DNA of 64,000 nt from Ophiodon elongatus (Eukaryota > Chordata > Actinopteri > Perciformes > Hexagrammidae): contig JACSYO010000527.1 of assembly GCA_016806645.1 (NCBI GenBank), positions 1,517,501 through 1,581,500 on the forward strand, written 5' to 3'. Positions 11,571-23,581 of the stretch are shown piece after piece (the stretch's first letter is position 1; each line of letters starts with the position of its first letter). Under the pieces are notes generated by a model, which made no database searches, was not told where the DNA came from, and was given only the letters and a program-made list of their open reading frames with translations. The position numbers and the translations under genes were made by a program.

Positions 11571-11973
11571 TTTGTGATACGTCCAAAACAAAAGGTAATC
11601 TGAGAGAAAATAGGTTTCCTTCGAAATGTAATTGACAATAAATCTTCATAAAATAAGTTCTTTGGGCTGGTGCAGAGGCTATTGCAGAAAAGGTGCTGAT
11701 CACTGTTGAGGATAGTTGAATGCATGAAGCCCATAACAAAGCAGTAGTCAAGTTCTGGGTCAGGATTATTCTCATGTCAGCCCATGAGCTGTCAAATAAA
11801 CCAGCCATGATGAACCATGTACGGTCAGAAAACTCTGTAACCCTGTCTTGATGTTAAAAAAAGAAAATTTCACCATAGAAAGGATGTTACACATCACTGA
11901 GGGTTGCCTGCCCTTTTCTCACCACTTGGAACTCACAAAAGTGATAAGCGAAGCCAAGGCGGCAGTTCCTCTA
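11571..11973. other. Non-coding stretch
   Basis: Two overlapping minus-strand ORFs of 98 and 82 codons cover this part and extend into family C. They lack a recognisable domain and lie in different frames. No gene is called. Confidence 0.45.
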
Positions 11974-12425
11974 AAGGCCATCAGGGGGCGACTCCTCTGG
12001 TTGCAAAAATAAGTCTGATTGTGTAGAAGTCTATGAGAAAATGACTCTACTTCTCACTTGGCATTGTAAACATGAGTTTATGGTCTCAATCTCTAGTTTC
12101 AAGTCTTCTTCAATACAGCATGATGTTCATTTAGTAAATGTTAGTCCCATTAAGAATCAAATCATAAAGCAGGGTATGCTTTAGGGCGGGGCTTCCTTGT
12201 GATTGACAGGTTGTTACCACGGCGCTGTCCGGTCTGGGAGTTGTCCGTGTTTTCATCTAACAACTTTAACCCTTTCACAGTGAGTTTTCACTTCATGAAA
12301 GTTTATTGTAACATTTTAGTCATTTTAAATTCATCAATTGCCAAACTCCAGGCTTTAAAACCGTAGTCCACAAACCAATGGGTGATGTCACGGTCACTAC
12401 ATCCACTTCTTATTTATAGTCTATG
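11974..12425 (+). repeat. Dispersed repeat family A, copy 2
   Basis: This copy has the family start GGCCATCAGGGGGCGACTCC and the end CACTTCTTATTTATAGTCTATG. Between ATTGTAACATTTTAGTC and GCCAAACTCCAGGC it lacks the segment holding TCTCGTG and AAGATGGCG that copies 1 and 3 carry, so it has an internal deletion of roughly 100 bp. Confidence 0.9.
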
Positions 12426-13256
12426 AGAGAACCAGTACCTGTCTGTTTACTCCAAACTGCCAAAGCTAACATATACAGTAGGCCCCAATCATTGTAATCC
12501 TCTCCAGTAAATATCACATTTACATCAATTACTGCCCGTAGATATTTATTATAATACGTAGTTGGTGTCACACTTGATAACAAGCCAACAAAACGCGCAA
12601 GAAACAAGAACAAACATATGTGATATGCCACAGACACGCCGATACTGAATGTTAACCAGAGTGGGTGTCAGATTGGAATTATATATATATATATATTTTT
12701 TTTTTATCCTGTCGATAAGCCCCGTCAGATCAGAAACCACTTATGTGCCATTCTGCCATTTCACACCGTCTCACCTTCCCACAAACGAACAGCATTAGCA
12801 GCTGTCAGTCCTCCTCTCTCTCCTGACTGAAGCCATCAGTCTCCCCCTTGTTTCCTGACATTAGCTATCTGAGTCTCGTATATGCCCTCTCCCTCGTTGC
12901 CTTTGATGCCTCTTCCTCTTCGTCTCCTGCCACCTGCGAGCAGCCCATTTAAATTTAAAAGGGCCCAGAGGACTCTCAGCCGGGCTGTAAGGAGCTCTCT
13001 GCTGCCCTGACCTGGATAATATGTGGCTCTTTTAATAACGGGTAATGAAACTTACCACCTCGGCACTTAACACTGATGTCTCTCTCTCTGCCCTTCTCGG
13101 TTATTCATCTTCACTTCATTCATTTTGAATTCTTTTATCTATTTCAATTTATTCATGTGTCTTTCTCTTAATCTCTGTCTGTCTCTCTGAGGAGTCTTAA
13201 GGGAATCCATAGATGGTAATTATCTCCCTCTCAGACCTGTCTGTCTGCCTGAGAGA

Positions 13257-13257
<1 letters not shown>
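12426..13257. other. Non-coding stretch with (TA)n(T)n
   Basis: A (TA)n tract followed by a T run lies at 12680-12706. The interval 12940-13060 is not repetitive (CATTTAAATTTAAAAGGGCCC, GGGCTGTAAGGAGC) and could be a conserved non-coding element, but conservation cannot be judged from one sequence. Confidence 0.4.

Positions 13258-13303
<46 letters not shown>
13258..13303. repeat. (AC)n microsatellite
   Basis: About 23 uninterrupted AC units follow a short GAGAGA run. Confidence 0.98.
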
Positions 13304-13307
<4 letters not shown>

Positions 13308-13980
13308 ATCATTCCATTCCATCATTGAATGACAGAGGATGAATCAGTGTTGCTGCCCGAAATACATCCCTCTCCCTTCACTTTTATCACTTTTATCAAT
13401 CGGGGGAGAGAGAATATTTTGATCGCAAAATTAATTTGTTACTTTAAGAGGCCGAATTTTTTAAATGTACAATTTATTTGGAGCTCGGCTTCTTAGGTGT
13501 TGATACTTACAAAAACAGACAATCGTCAAGCCGTTCAAATTTACAGGTGTACCGAAGAGAGAAAGTATACAGCTTCCACTTCTTTCTTGCACTCCTCTCA
13601 CTGCCTCTCGTATCTTTTTCATGTTACAACTAAGTGCAAGTTCAAGAACACCTTTGAGACCTTTCTCAAAGTGCACACCATAATCTCTATTTGTGTGATT
13701 CATCTCGTCTGAAGAGAGTGAGACATAATTCGTACTAACATGACTACGTTTGTGATACCAGCTTGAGAGTGTATTTTGTCCCCCATGTCTTCCATTGGAG
13801 CCTCGTTCAGAAGGAGCCTCATCACGGCCACTATGAACAGGATAAATGATTACAGGGACCAATAACTCTAAAAGTCCTCTGAGGCAAATTTGTGACTTTG
13901 GGCTATGCAAAATAAATTTAACTCAATTTAATTAAATGTGGGTGTTCAGCCCACTCTCACCGGTTGACGTATAAATGAAA
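13304..13980. other. Non-coding stretch
   Basis: The 149-codon minus-strand ORF at 13461-13910 has no domain that I recognise and is opposed by a 71-codon plus-strand ORF. No splice or promoter structure supports a gene. Confidence 0.45.
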
Positions 13981-14290
13981 ATTTGTAAGTGATTTTGTCC
14001 CAAAGTGTTGTTGTTCTTGTTTTTTTTTTTTAAGTTAGAAAGGTTTCTGACTGTGTTTTGTGTTTTCCTCAACGTTGTTTGCATACTTATTTTACTTCCA
14101 TGCTTATTTTAAGCCGATACAATGATGTTTTTCCGAAACCCAACAAAGTCGTTTTGTTGCCTAAACATAATCGGGACCATTTTACTGCAACAATGTGGCA
14201 TTAAATTAGGCCCTTAGTGCGTAGCTATGACGTGCGGAAACGTCGTACTATTTATACGCCTTCCCATGAGGTTGGGTTGGAGAATCATAA
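13981..14290 (-). repeat. Repeat family D, copy 1
   Basis: Words shared in order with 21995-22190 are TTTGTCCCAAAGTGTTG, CATACTTATTT and AAGCC...AATGATGTTTTTCC, followed by CGTTTTGTTGCCTAAAC. The strand is given by analogy with family C, whose plus sense reads GGTTTAGGCAACAA. Confidence 0.6.
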
Positions 14291-14418
14291 TAATATTCTC
14301 AAAATTAGATCCAAGGCAGTCTTTGAGCCCAAAGATGTTATATCGCTCTGTAACACATGCATTTACATAAAGTATGTGTCACACATTAAACATCCACAGA
14401 CCCACCGACTGTGGTACG

Positions 14419-14420
<2 letters not shown>

Positions 14421-14462
<42 letters not shown>
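14421..14462. repeat. (GT)n microsatellite
   Basis: There are 21 uninterrupted GT units. The 85-codon ORF at 14217-14474 ends in a V-C run encoded by this tract and is an artefact. Confidence 0.98.
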
Positions 14463-14463
<1 letters not shown>

Positions 14464-16264
14464 TTGCATGCTAACAGCTGGGGAGACACATCGAAGCCCA
14501 GGGTTTGATCATATCAGCTCTTTCGGGGAGCAGATGAACAAAGCTCCTTAATCTGACTTTTCAGCACCGGTTTCGGTCAATGCAAGGACTCAATATTTCC
14601 ACATTGTTGCCTCAGCACTACTGCAAAATCTCTGATTGTATGGAAAACCTTCAAATATGTTTCCTAGAAATTTATATATTTAGTGTTGTATACAACTAAT
14701 AAACAACAGGGCTTTTAAAAGAAAAAGAAAAGCAGATGGAAAGCTTACTGGGGCGCACAAGTAAGTTGGATTTTCCAAAGCCCCAAAAGGTAACAGCAGC
14801 TTAAGGCAGTCCAATTCTCTAGTTTTATTGGTGACTTAATTTTTATACTCCAGTATGCACCTCATGGGCGCTTCTGTGCCTGACAAACCTGCCTGCAGGG
14901 AGCAATGTTTTAAAAAAAAAATACAGACCCTATTAAACGACTTGTCTTCCTTCCGAGTTATTAGGAAGAGGAGTGTCTTTTACACAACAAGTCTCAACAC
15001 TTTAGCCCTCCCACTCTCCCTCTGAATCCCACGGCTGCACAGCTCATGGAAACTGATGACCAGCAGAGGGTGGTGCTGCAACATTACACTGACCTGCTGT
15101 TAAACAATAGAACAAATGAAAAATAAAACAGGTTGGTTATATTTAAAGGAATTTAATGAAAAGGAGGGAGTGATATGAAGGTGCTCGATTCAAGAAAGGA
15201 CAAGAGAGTGTTGTCTCCAAAAGAATTTGATCATTTACTCCACTCATTAGCAGCCTCTTTTTTTTTTCATTTCCAAGGTTACCGATAAAATCTGAAGGGC
15301 TTTGCTGCCTGTCTCTCACAATTTCTGTTATTTTTCTGTCTCTGCCTCTTCCTGCTTTTCATGCATATTTCATGGATATACGCCTCTTTTAGCAGGGAAT
15401 TATATTTGGAAAATGAATAAACAAAAGGGATTTGATTATCCAAACTGAACTTCAAAGTAGAGTTCAAACTTTTTATTTAGAGACAACAAGCTTGCAGGGA
15501 TGCGTGTAGGAGGGGAAACAATAACTCCCTTTACACTGCATTAAAATGTCTCGTATACAGAATATGTGGATTCTGAATACAGGAATCGTTTAATATTTTC
15601 CACTTGTAGTTCACCTTTAACACAGGCTTCTAATAACGGTTAAGAAACAATTGATAAGTTTGTATTTTCTCTAAATATTTCTCCTTCACTCAGCCTACTG
15701 CCTCTTCAGGGACGACAACTTGGCTTGCATGTTAACGCTTGTGGATACATTTTTTTCTACTTTTTTTATGTTATAAGGTGCAAATAAATGGTTGAAAAGT
15801 GTCTTAAGATGAATCAGGACTTTTTAATTTGTTTTCTTCTTGTTTTGCTGTATAACCTTTTTCCTCAATAGGCTACTTTGGAGTTGTTTTTTAGTTATTG
15901 CACACATTAAGCTGATATTATGCTGTAAACGTCTTTGCAAACCTATGCAGGGAAGGATGTTATTGGCAGAGCCATGAAGAGCTGATTGGTTGATCCAACA
16001 AGTTTTCTGTATTTTTGTCTTTTTGAAGTTTGTGTGTACATTTCAGCAAAGGTACTGCCTCATGTGATATTTCAGCAGAGCCTAGGAAAGTATAATTCTG
16101 ATCAAGGTACTGAAGATTGTTGCCCATCTTGTCATTGTCTCGGTCCACTAGATTGATAAATCAAAAATTTTTCTTTCACATTAGTTTCACGGATGTAGTT
16201 CAAACTGCCATCGGCATGAAAAGAAAAGCTGATCCTGAGTTTCCGAACACCCAGAACAACGTAT
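14463..16264. other. Non-coding stretch
   Basis: I see no gene or clear repeat. Two minus-strand ORFs of 62 codons (15279-15467 and 15960-16148) are too short and feature-free to support. Confidence 0.5.
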
Positions 16265-16540
16265 CCTGATACAGCGGTTCGTACTCCTCATTATTCGTGC
16301 GTTTTCCTACGACATCCAGCAGCACGAGTCAATTTCCTCTCGTTACATGCACACAGTCTTTTCAGTCTAGGATCCATCCACCACCCCTCACGCCCACACT
16401 GTGTGTGCTTTTAGGGTCTTAATACTTCGGCAATCATGCATACATGGATAAAACACGGAATAATTCCGTGGAATATCTACGAATTACGTCGCATAACTTT
16501 TTGTTGCTTTTGCTACAAATGCCAGATGAGACCGGCCTGC
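16265..16540 (+). repeat. Repeat family C, copy 2 (rearranged)
   Basis: Pieces of the family appear out of their usual order: GTACTCCTCATTATTCGTGC, then GTCAATTTCCTCTCGTTACA with CACACAGTCTTTTCAGT, then CCATCCACCACCCC, then GGAATATCTACGAATTACGT and CCAGATGAGACCGG. A further piece with GCGGTCTCCTGGCGGAAAGT lies at about 16873-16893. Internal rearrangement or overlapping insertions would explain this. Confidence 0.6.
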
Positions 16541-16582
16541 CCAGGAAACACTAGAGCATGGGAGAACGCCAGAAAGGCAACA

Positions 16583-16630
16583 ACTATACATACAGATACA
16601 TCAAGCACTATACATACAGATATATCAAGC
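16583..16630 (+). repeat. 24-bp tandem duplication
   Basis: Two adjacent 24-bp units starting ACTATACATACAGATA and ending CATCAAGC/TATCAAGC differ at one position. The pair is inside the 101-codon ORF at 16436-16741, which otherwise overlaps family C and is not accepted as a gene. Confidence 0.9.
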
Positions 16631-16905
16631 AGAGGCGACTGCTGCTACCTGGCGGGTGTTTGTGATTCAAACCTATTGTCGATTGCCTGTCCGAGTCAGA
16701 AAAAAACCATTGTTGGGAGCTGTGTTCTTACCATCCACTAATGCCGCGGGAAGTATTACATCGCAAAGCCTGATGCTTTTCATACAGTCGATAAAAGGGG
16801 GCGTCCATGCGTCGATGTCCAACGCAGAGGGGAACTAACCAAGCAGTGGTATAGTGAGAACACATCGGAACGGCGGTCTCCTGGCGGAAAGTCCTACAGC
16901 TCTGT

Positions 16906-17819
16906 ATTGAGACATAAACAGATAAATCTAGATTCATGATTTATCTTCCTCCACATCCGTCTCTCATGTCTTCATTGAATTATATTTTTAATGTTTTAAT
17001 TTGCGTCTTGTGTATTTAAGGTACTGTAGAAGTAAAGTATTGGCTGTCGTAAGCTCTATATATGTATTTCTGGAGGTTTTTCAGCTGGTGCCACCTGATA
17101 AGAATACAGAGCAATAAGAAAAAAAACTCCTGGTCTTTATTTGTAAAGATAGTGGATGTGTTCGGGAGGGGAGGGGAGTGGAGTGAAGTGCACAGGCCAG
17201 GAGATCTCTTGGGAATGATACGCCTCCTGAAACACCTTTCCTTCTTTTTTTTTATTCTTGAACACAACACTTTACTGTTTGCATGCATAGGAATTTGTTT
17301 TGCATTTCACGCTCCAGCATTCGCACTTAAACAAACCAACTCTTTTATGTCTTTTTCCTCTCATTCCTTCTGTTCGTGTTCTTGCTATATTTTTGCACAC
17401 CCTCCTCCTATTTTTTTTTAAATCTCATTTTTTTCTGCCTACTCCCATCCTCCCTTTTCTGTCTCCAAGCTCCTCTCCTTTACCCCGTTCCAGGTTTAAA
17501 AGCCACTCGTCTAATGCTGCTTCGCTATATCTTTCTACAGTGTGGCTGCTATAAGCCCTGAGCAGATCCCTAATATTTCTCATTGCTGTCTCAGTATCAG
17601 CTGTGTTCTGTTCTGTGTATTCAGTGCCAGCGCTGGGTTGGGTGAACTAAATCCCCGAGGGTGACAGAGACCGAGATGGAGAGAATGGAAGAAAAGGAAG
17701 TGAGGCCTTTCTAAAATCCCCTCCAGACCAGCCTGTACCATCCTACTAGATGCTCCCATAACTGCCCTTTTTTAATGACATTTGAGAGAAGCAAAAAAGC
17801 AGCTTCGAATCTTCAGCCC
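16906..17819. other. Non-coding, pyrimidine-rich stretch
   Basis: The part from about 17335 to 17500 is a long C/T-rich tract on the plus strand. The overlapping 119-, 84- and 61-codon ORFs there are low-complexity (F, S, L, P) products of that composition. No gene is supported. Confidence 0.5.
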
Positions 17820-17861
17820 GGGGGGGGTTGGGGGGGGACGGGGGAACGGGGGAACGGGGGA
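17820..17861 (+). repeat. G-run cluster, potential G-quadruplex
   Basis: Five G runs of 5 to 8 bases are separated by TT, AC, AAC and AAC. This fits the pattern of four or more G3+ runs with short loops that can form a G-quadruplex. No promoter or gene is seen nearby. Confidence 0.9.
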
Positions 17862-18599
17862 TTATAACGGAGCAGTGGAATATTTTTGTTTAAAGAAATA
17901 ACTTGCAGCTTCAGTCATTGATGCTGAGCAAAGGTGTCCAGGTGCAGAAATAAAAAAGCCTTTTTATGAAATTAATCAGCCTCATTGTAGTAATTTGACA
18001 CTTGCTTAATTAAAATATGTTTAGTCACACTAATGGGGGATGTCAACTTTAACTAGCTTGAATTTATTGTAACATTAAACATATTTCAAGTCAATTTTTT
18101 TTCATATCCTGCACGTCAAGATCATAAATTTGCCAAAGAGGGTTTTAGCATCATTTGGCATTTTCCATCCTTTATTGTAAAGAAAACATCCTCCAAATTA
18201 TTATGAATTCACAAATTAGATAAAGAAATGTAAGCTATTAAAAAACTCCTTGATTGCTTTTGCCACAGTGAATATCTTTACAAGTGAATCACAAGTTATT
18301 CACAGGCCAGTTAAATGCCTGTAAAAATCCCCGTGGCTCTCCACTGACATTTAATAATTAACAGTAAACCACGAACGTCTCCATTTACAATTATGACCCA
18401 CAGCTGACGGCAGCGACTTCACACCTGGATATTGTAAGTCACTCTGTATAAATAAGCACATTAAGTTGATAACACCACAACTTTATATTTGCATCATGAA
18501 AAAAAAAAACAATTAAAACACAGAAAGGTGTTGAAACAAAAACGCATTCGCGGTTAGATTACACCATTTTACTAAATTAACTGGTCACTTACAAGTGAA
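17862..18599. other. Non-coding AT-rich stretch
   Basis: No gene, microsatellite or shared repeat was seen. Confidence 0.5.
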
Positions 18600-18990
18600 C
18601 GAATATGGATTACGTCTGTAAAGCTGATCTCATCCGGTATTATAGACCTACGAAAAATATTACATCATAATTTGTAGATATCCCACAATTATTTTCTTCG
18701 GGTGATGTCCACGTATTGATGAATGGGGAAGTATAAAATAACACAAATGCCCACCGAGAGCGGATGGGAGGTATTGGTCCAACAAACGGTGATCTTCTAC
18801 TTTCCGAAACCAAACTAAGTAGTTTAGTTGCCTCAACCTAGCTAAATATTTTACGATCTTTTCCTAAACCTACATGAGTAGTTTTGTTGACTAAACCTAA
18901 CTAAGTTGTTTCCTGTGAAGACTGAAGTTTATTTTGAAAATAACGTTTACATATAACGAGCAGAACTTGAGGAAAACGCATTGAAAATGA
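18600..18990 (-). repeat. Repeat family C, copy 3
   Basis: On the minus strand the landmarks are GGAAACAACTTAGTTAGGTT, TAGTCAACAAAACTACTCAT, GTAGGTTTAGGAAAAGATCG, and later GTGGGATATCTACAAATTAT and CCGGATGAGATCAGC. The middle holding the CACACGGGAC block is missing. Confidence 0.75.
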
Positions 18991-21129
18991 GGAGTAACTT
19001 TTAGTAAGATATCATACATACCGTTGTTCATCTTTACATACATCATGTGAAAGATTGAGAAAACATTACACCCCATTAAAAGGTTTCATACTTTGTTTTA
19101 TTACCAATTATTAGATGTGATGTTAAAATACAAAGGCTATTTAGTTTTGTTGATATGTTTGAAGCCAGACAGTCTCTATGTGTGATCCTTCAGAAGACAC
19201 ACTGTCACCCAAACATGTAGAATGATTGTCAAACATTGTTTGGGACTTCTGACAAATACAGTCCTCTATGTATATACAGTATATCATCAGCTTGGTGGCT
19301 GTGGAGCAGGGGCGCAACGGAAAAAGAAAATGAGCTGCAGAATCGATGCTTATTTTGCGAATTAGTCCGCTCTTCGTTCCCAGTGAAATGACCTTCATCA
19401 GTGCAAATCCAATTTGAGTCGCAAAGGATTTTCATTTTCAGTCTGTCTGACTGACATTGCTGCGGTGGAGAGGAAAAGGGACGTGGAACCGAATGACACA
19501 CAGTGTAGTGACGATTTCATTCTATTTTTTCTGTCCTGACATATTGCCTTGGCTGCATTACGTTATTGCAGAATAACCTCAAATAGCAGCAATGTATGTG
19601 CATCCATCTGTCGGTCCGTATCTAAATATTCCTGGTCCACTGGATGCGATCCAATTTCCTGTAGCAGAGTGATAGACATTGAGTCATGGGGTGTTATTCT
19701 TAAATTTGTGGAGGTCGTCGAGGAGGGAAAAGGGTGGTGTGAGAGGATGACAAACTATTGGATAGTTCAGTTAGTTAGTCAGATAGTTTAATATTCTGTA
19801 ACATCTCAGAAAACACGCTTAACATTGTTTTATCAGCTTGAAACATCAGGACTTTAACTCATTTTATGAGGATTAAACATGGTTTTGATTAATGAACTGT
19901 ACAATATGGTTAAATAAAATAGTTTTGATTTGTATGCTCTGTGATTGGTGATAATAGTACTTTATATTCAGCACTTCCAACATATATCTATATCTTTTTT
20001 TGGTTTTAGACCGGTTTGTTCATAACTTGCCTAACAAGGAGTTACACATGCAAAACATTAAATACTTGCAAATGACAAGGCTTTTTGGTCATTTCTGTAT
20101 TTTGTAACCTTTTATCAAATGGGCCACCCTGTTTTTTGTCAATGACATTGGGTTTTAAACAAGTTTGGGCATAAATAAATAAAAAATACAATACTTAATG
20201 GATACAAAATTGATTTTGCATTATAAATAAAACCAACGTCAACAAAACACAAAGGTTAAAGGGACATTACTGTTAGCCACTGCCCCCGCCTGACCGTGTT
20301 CATTTTAAATCAACAATCTGAGGGTATTTTGTCCAATTGTAAGTAGTTCTAGATGGTGATATTTAAATTTACGGAAGAATTACAATCATGCAGCTAACTC
20401 ATATCCTGCGGTCCTGATCAGCTTTTGGCAGCAGACTGAGACGACCTGTGCTGTGTCTAAATGAATCATGGCAGACGAGTGCAGTTGTCTTTGTGCTTAA
20501 TACATTGAGATGGAAGGAGAACACCAACTGTCTCAAAACCACAATTCAATTAATCTGAAAGCTTTCCCAGCTCCTCAGAGAAAAGGAGAAGAGCTCGAGT
20601 CGTGGATCGTCCGCTACGCACAGGACCAGTCAGGATAATGAATAGCTCATTGAATAATTCATATTGAGGCACAAGTCAAAAACATAAGCTAATATGTTTT
20701 TCTGAGTATGATGAATGAGGAGAGTCCCCAGCAGAGCATAGTGTATTAAGTCTAAATGACTCAAACATGAGGTGAAATGTTAATGGACAATTTACCTCTG
20801 AGGACAAGGCGCCCAGAGAGAATCCTATGGGGTCATTCTGGGATCCGAATGAAAAGAAAACTATTTTCAAAGGAAAAGCTTAAAGTGCTGCATTGGAAGT
20901 CATGGTTTGATTATTACATCCACAAGTTTTGAAGTTTTCCCCCGTTTATATGCCGTACAGGGATTTATTATACAATTATTATACAATTTAAAAGTTGACA
21001 CGATAGATGTTCATGATAAGTAAGCCAGGAATGTGCATTTCATTGGTTTATGCAATGACAGAGATAATTTTGAGCTCTTGTAAAAGTTGAGCCTGGCTCA
21101 ATGTTTTTTTTATTTTCTCTAACCCATGA
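18991..21129. other. Non-coding stretch
   Basis: Pairs of overlapping ORFs of 64-90 codons (19141-19791 and 20676-20870) show no domain. No gene or repeat is supported, although parts of 18940-19060 may extend family C. Confidence 0.5.
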
Positions 21130-21356
21130 GACGGTTGTTCATGTCCCGTGTCAACGAGAAGTCAATGTTGATTTGTCACGTGACTTTCGTCCTTAAGTAA
21201 CACCACTTCCGTTATTATCTGAACTACAATCTTTTCCTAAACCTATAAGCAAGTAGTTTTATTGCTTAATCCTAACTGAGTTGTTTCCTGTGAAGACGGA
21301 GGTTCATTTTGAAAAGACTGTGTATAATGTAATGAGCGGAAATTGACACGTGTTGA
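21130..21356 (-). repeat. Repeat family C, copy 4
   Basis: On the minus strand the order is GTCAATTTCCGCTCATTACA, AGTCTTTTCAAAATGAACCT, GGAAACAACTCAGTTAGGAT, AGCAATAAAACTACTTGC, TAGGTTTAGGAAAAGATTGT, AACGGAAGTGGTGTTACTTA, GACGAAAGTCACGTGACAAA and ACACGGGACATGAAC. This is the most complete left half of the family in the window. Confidence 0.85.
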
Positions 21357-21994
21357 TGGACTTTTGAAGGGAAATGCACGAAAAAAGAAAATTTTACTGC
21401 TGTATGAGGATGAGTTGAGGCTGGACAGCTTTGGTGTTGGACGCCATCGGGCCATTGTTGAGCCCCTCTGACTGAGCAACACTGTTGGCTCTAGTCGGTC
21501 CTCATCAGTGGTGTTTAGCCATTTCAGTGGTCGGTGAAAAAGGGCTGCCTTGTTGGCTCTCCAGTGGAACAGCGTTTTCACCAATTTAATGTGGTTGTCT
21601 TGTATTTTTCTTCCACGTTTCCTTTACTTCCACAAGCTCAAGACAACGTGCTGGCAAAGCAGAAGCATGAATCAGATGCATCCCGATTCAAAATCTGGCC
21701 AGATAACAACACTGTTTTAACAGATGTAAATATTGGCCTAGTTTATCTTTCATGGATTTTCTTTATACGACATACAGACTCCTGACTAATATAGATTTTA
21801 ATCTGACGGTGCAGAATGTGTATGCATTCCTGTGATTTGCTGGCGGGCATGTTCAAATGCATCTTCTTATACTTCAATCAGTCAGGCTTGGTAGCTTGGT
21901 TCCCAAAACCTTTGGTCAAAATTGGTGTAGTCTTGAGATATCCTGACTTTGGTATTCCCAGAACAAACAAACTCAGGATTTTCAACCAAGAGAC
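21357..21994. other. Non-coding stretch
   Basis: Opposed ORFs of 113 codons (minus) and 83 codons (plus) occupy 21243-21785. Neither has a recognisable domain, and the minus ORF runs into family C. No gene is called. Confidence 0.45.
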
Positions 21995-22190
21995 CAATGT
22001 TTGTGTCCCAAAGTGTTGAGTTATTTTGAAGTTGCATGTTTTCCATACTTGCATTGCTTGTTTTACTTGGTTTATATACTTATTTCAAGCCCAACCATGA
22101 TGTTTTTCCTAAACCTGAGCAATTGATTTTGTTTGGATTCACAATGTCAACCACGTGTTTACTGTGACCGTAGTATGTGACAAGTTGGGA
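21995..22190 (-). repeat. Repeat family D, copy 2
   Basis: Shared words are TTTGTGTCCCAAAGTGTTGA, TATACTTATTTCAAGCCCAA, CCATGATGTTTTTCCTAAAC and, further on, CACGTGTTTACTGTGACCG. It aligns in order with 13981-14290, 36180-36460 and 59505-59615. Confidence 0.7.
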
Positions 22191-22284
22191 TGACAACTTG
22201 TTTAGTTTCTACACTTTACTGCTTTTCATATAATGCTCCTCGATAGTGTCTCATTATGGCGTCCCTGCTTGGTAAAACACAAGG

Positions 22285-22380
22285 TTCAATACATGCTTCT
22301 CTGCATGTGTGGACTCTGGGAGGAAACTGGTGCATCCCAAGAAAACCCTCACTAACATGGGGAGAACATGCAAACTTGAC
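22285..22380 (+). repeat. Widespread fish repeat, fragment 2
   Basis: GTGTGGACTCTGGGAGGAAA, then CTGG...CCC, then ATGGGGAGAACATGCAAACT match the right-hand end of the copy at 7044-7307. Confidence 0.75.
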
Positions 22381-23581
22381 CAATAAAGTAAAGCTGTCAC
22401 ATTAAATTATCTATAGCACCAACAATCACAGAGATTAACTGAAGAATATTGGTCCTGTGTGAGGCTGCATTTTTAAAGTCATTATTTTTTTCCGCAAGGA
22501 TTCCTCTGCACTATTATTCTTCCTCCTGTGCAGACACCATCGAGGCTGTATGTGGCGTAAATTATTAATGACATATTCAGGAGGCTCATTTAGATACACA
22601 GCAGGGGGATCCATTTGCAGGAATAACTTGCTCAAATTCATCAAAAGATGAAATTAATGACAGATAATGAGATGGAATAAATGTTTTTTGTCTCAACAGG
22701 TGCAATATAAACTTATTGGCTTCCTTTAACCTGCTGTGTTTCAGTGCTGAAAGAATTCTTGGAATCTGGTCAGTAAATTACATTCTGTGTCTTCTGTTTG
22801 TGTTCACTAGTTTTTTTTTGTCATAACTTTTATTTGAAACTATCTGGATTCATTGTCATTTTAATATTGTTTGTTTTTGTAACCTTGACTTTATTTATGT
22901 CACTGTTATTTACGTGTTTGAAGTCAGTTCAGACCTATCATAATGCAAAATTGAAGTTCCAGGACTTCTTAAAGGCCTACAATTAGCTCCTTGTGTTAAG
23001 TGATAACATACCACATGAATACAATACGTTGTGACAAATTTGGTTATTGCACATGAGATATTTCTGTATTGTGTGTGTGTGTGTCTGTGCTCTACTCAGT
23101 GGATCTCAAGTGGGTTGTGTATTTTTGGGCAGTGAATGTGAAAGCAATGTAGAGTGGTGGCGCACATCCAAAATAAACGCTGTAGGCAGGTGCTGGACCA
23201 AAAACAAGATGGCAAGAAAAATGACCTTTTGATTTGTATTTTCAGTGAATGTGAAAGAAAGTATTTATCGTTATAATAATATGTACAGATGGATGGAGGC
23301 GGGGGTTGCCGGGGGTTACTAGGGGTTGCTGGCGGTGGCAGCTGGGCCCTCCCAAAGCCAGGGAGAAAAGAAATTGTTTCGCCAAATAAGGCAAATAGTT
23401 CCTCAGCCATGGCACGGAGGACACCTCCCTGTGTGCCACTCTTAAGGCAGCCTCCCTAACCTCTCTCCAAGGAGCTCTCAACCATGCCCCATTCAAAGAA
23501 AGGAGGGTAGAATTCAAATTGTACAGTTTCTGTTTAAAAGGAACTCTCTTGCTGGGTCCATATTTTCTGGTTTGTTCGTAC
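22381..23581. other. Non-coding stretch with (GT)n
   Basis: A (GT)7 tract lies at 23071-23084. Overlapping minus-strand ORFs of 104 and 91 codons at 23096-23517 cover a patch rich in GGGGGTTGC-type repeats on the plus strand (23298-23335). No gene is supported. Confidence 0.45.

Noticed and set aside
13461..13910. 149-codon minus-strand ORF
   Set aside because: No family is recognised, a shorter ORF opposes it, and no gene structure surrounds it.
17300..17561. F/L/S/P-rich ORFs
   Set aside because: They are produced by a pyrimidine-rich tract and three frames are open at once.
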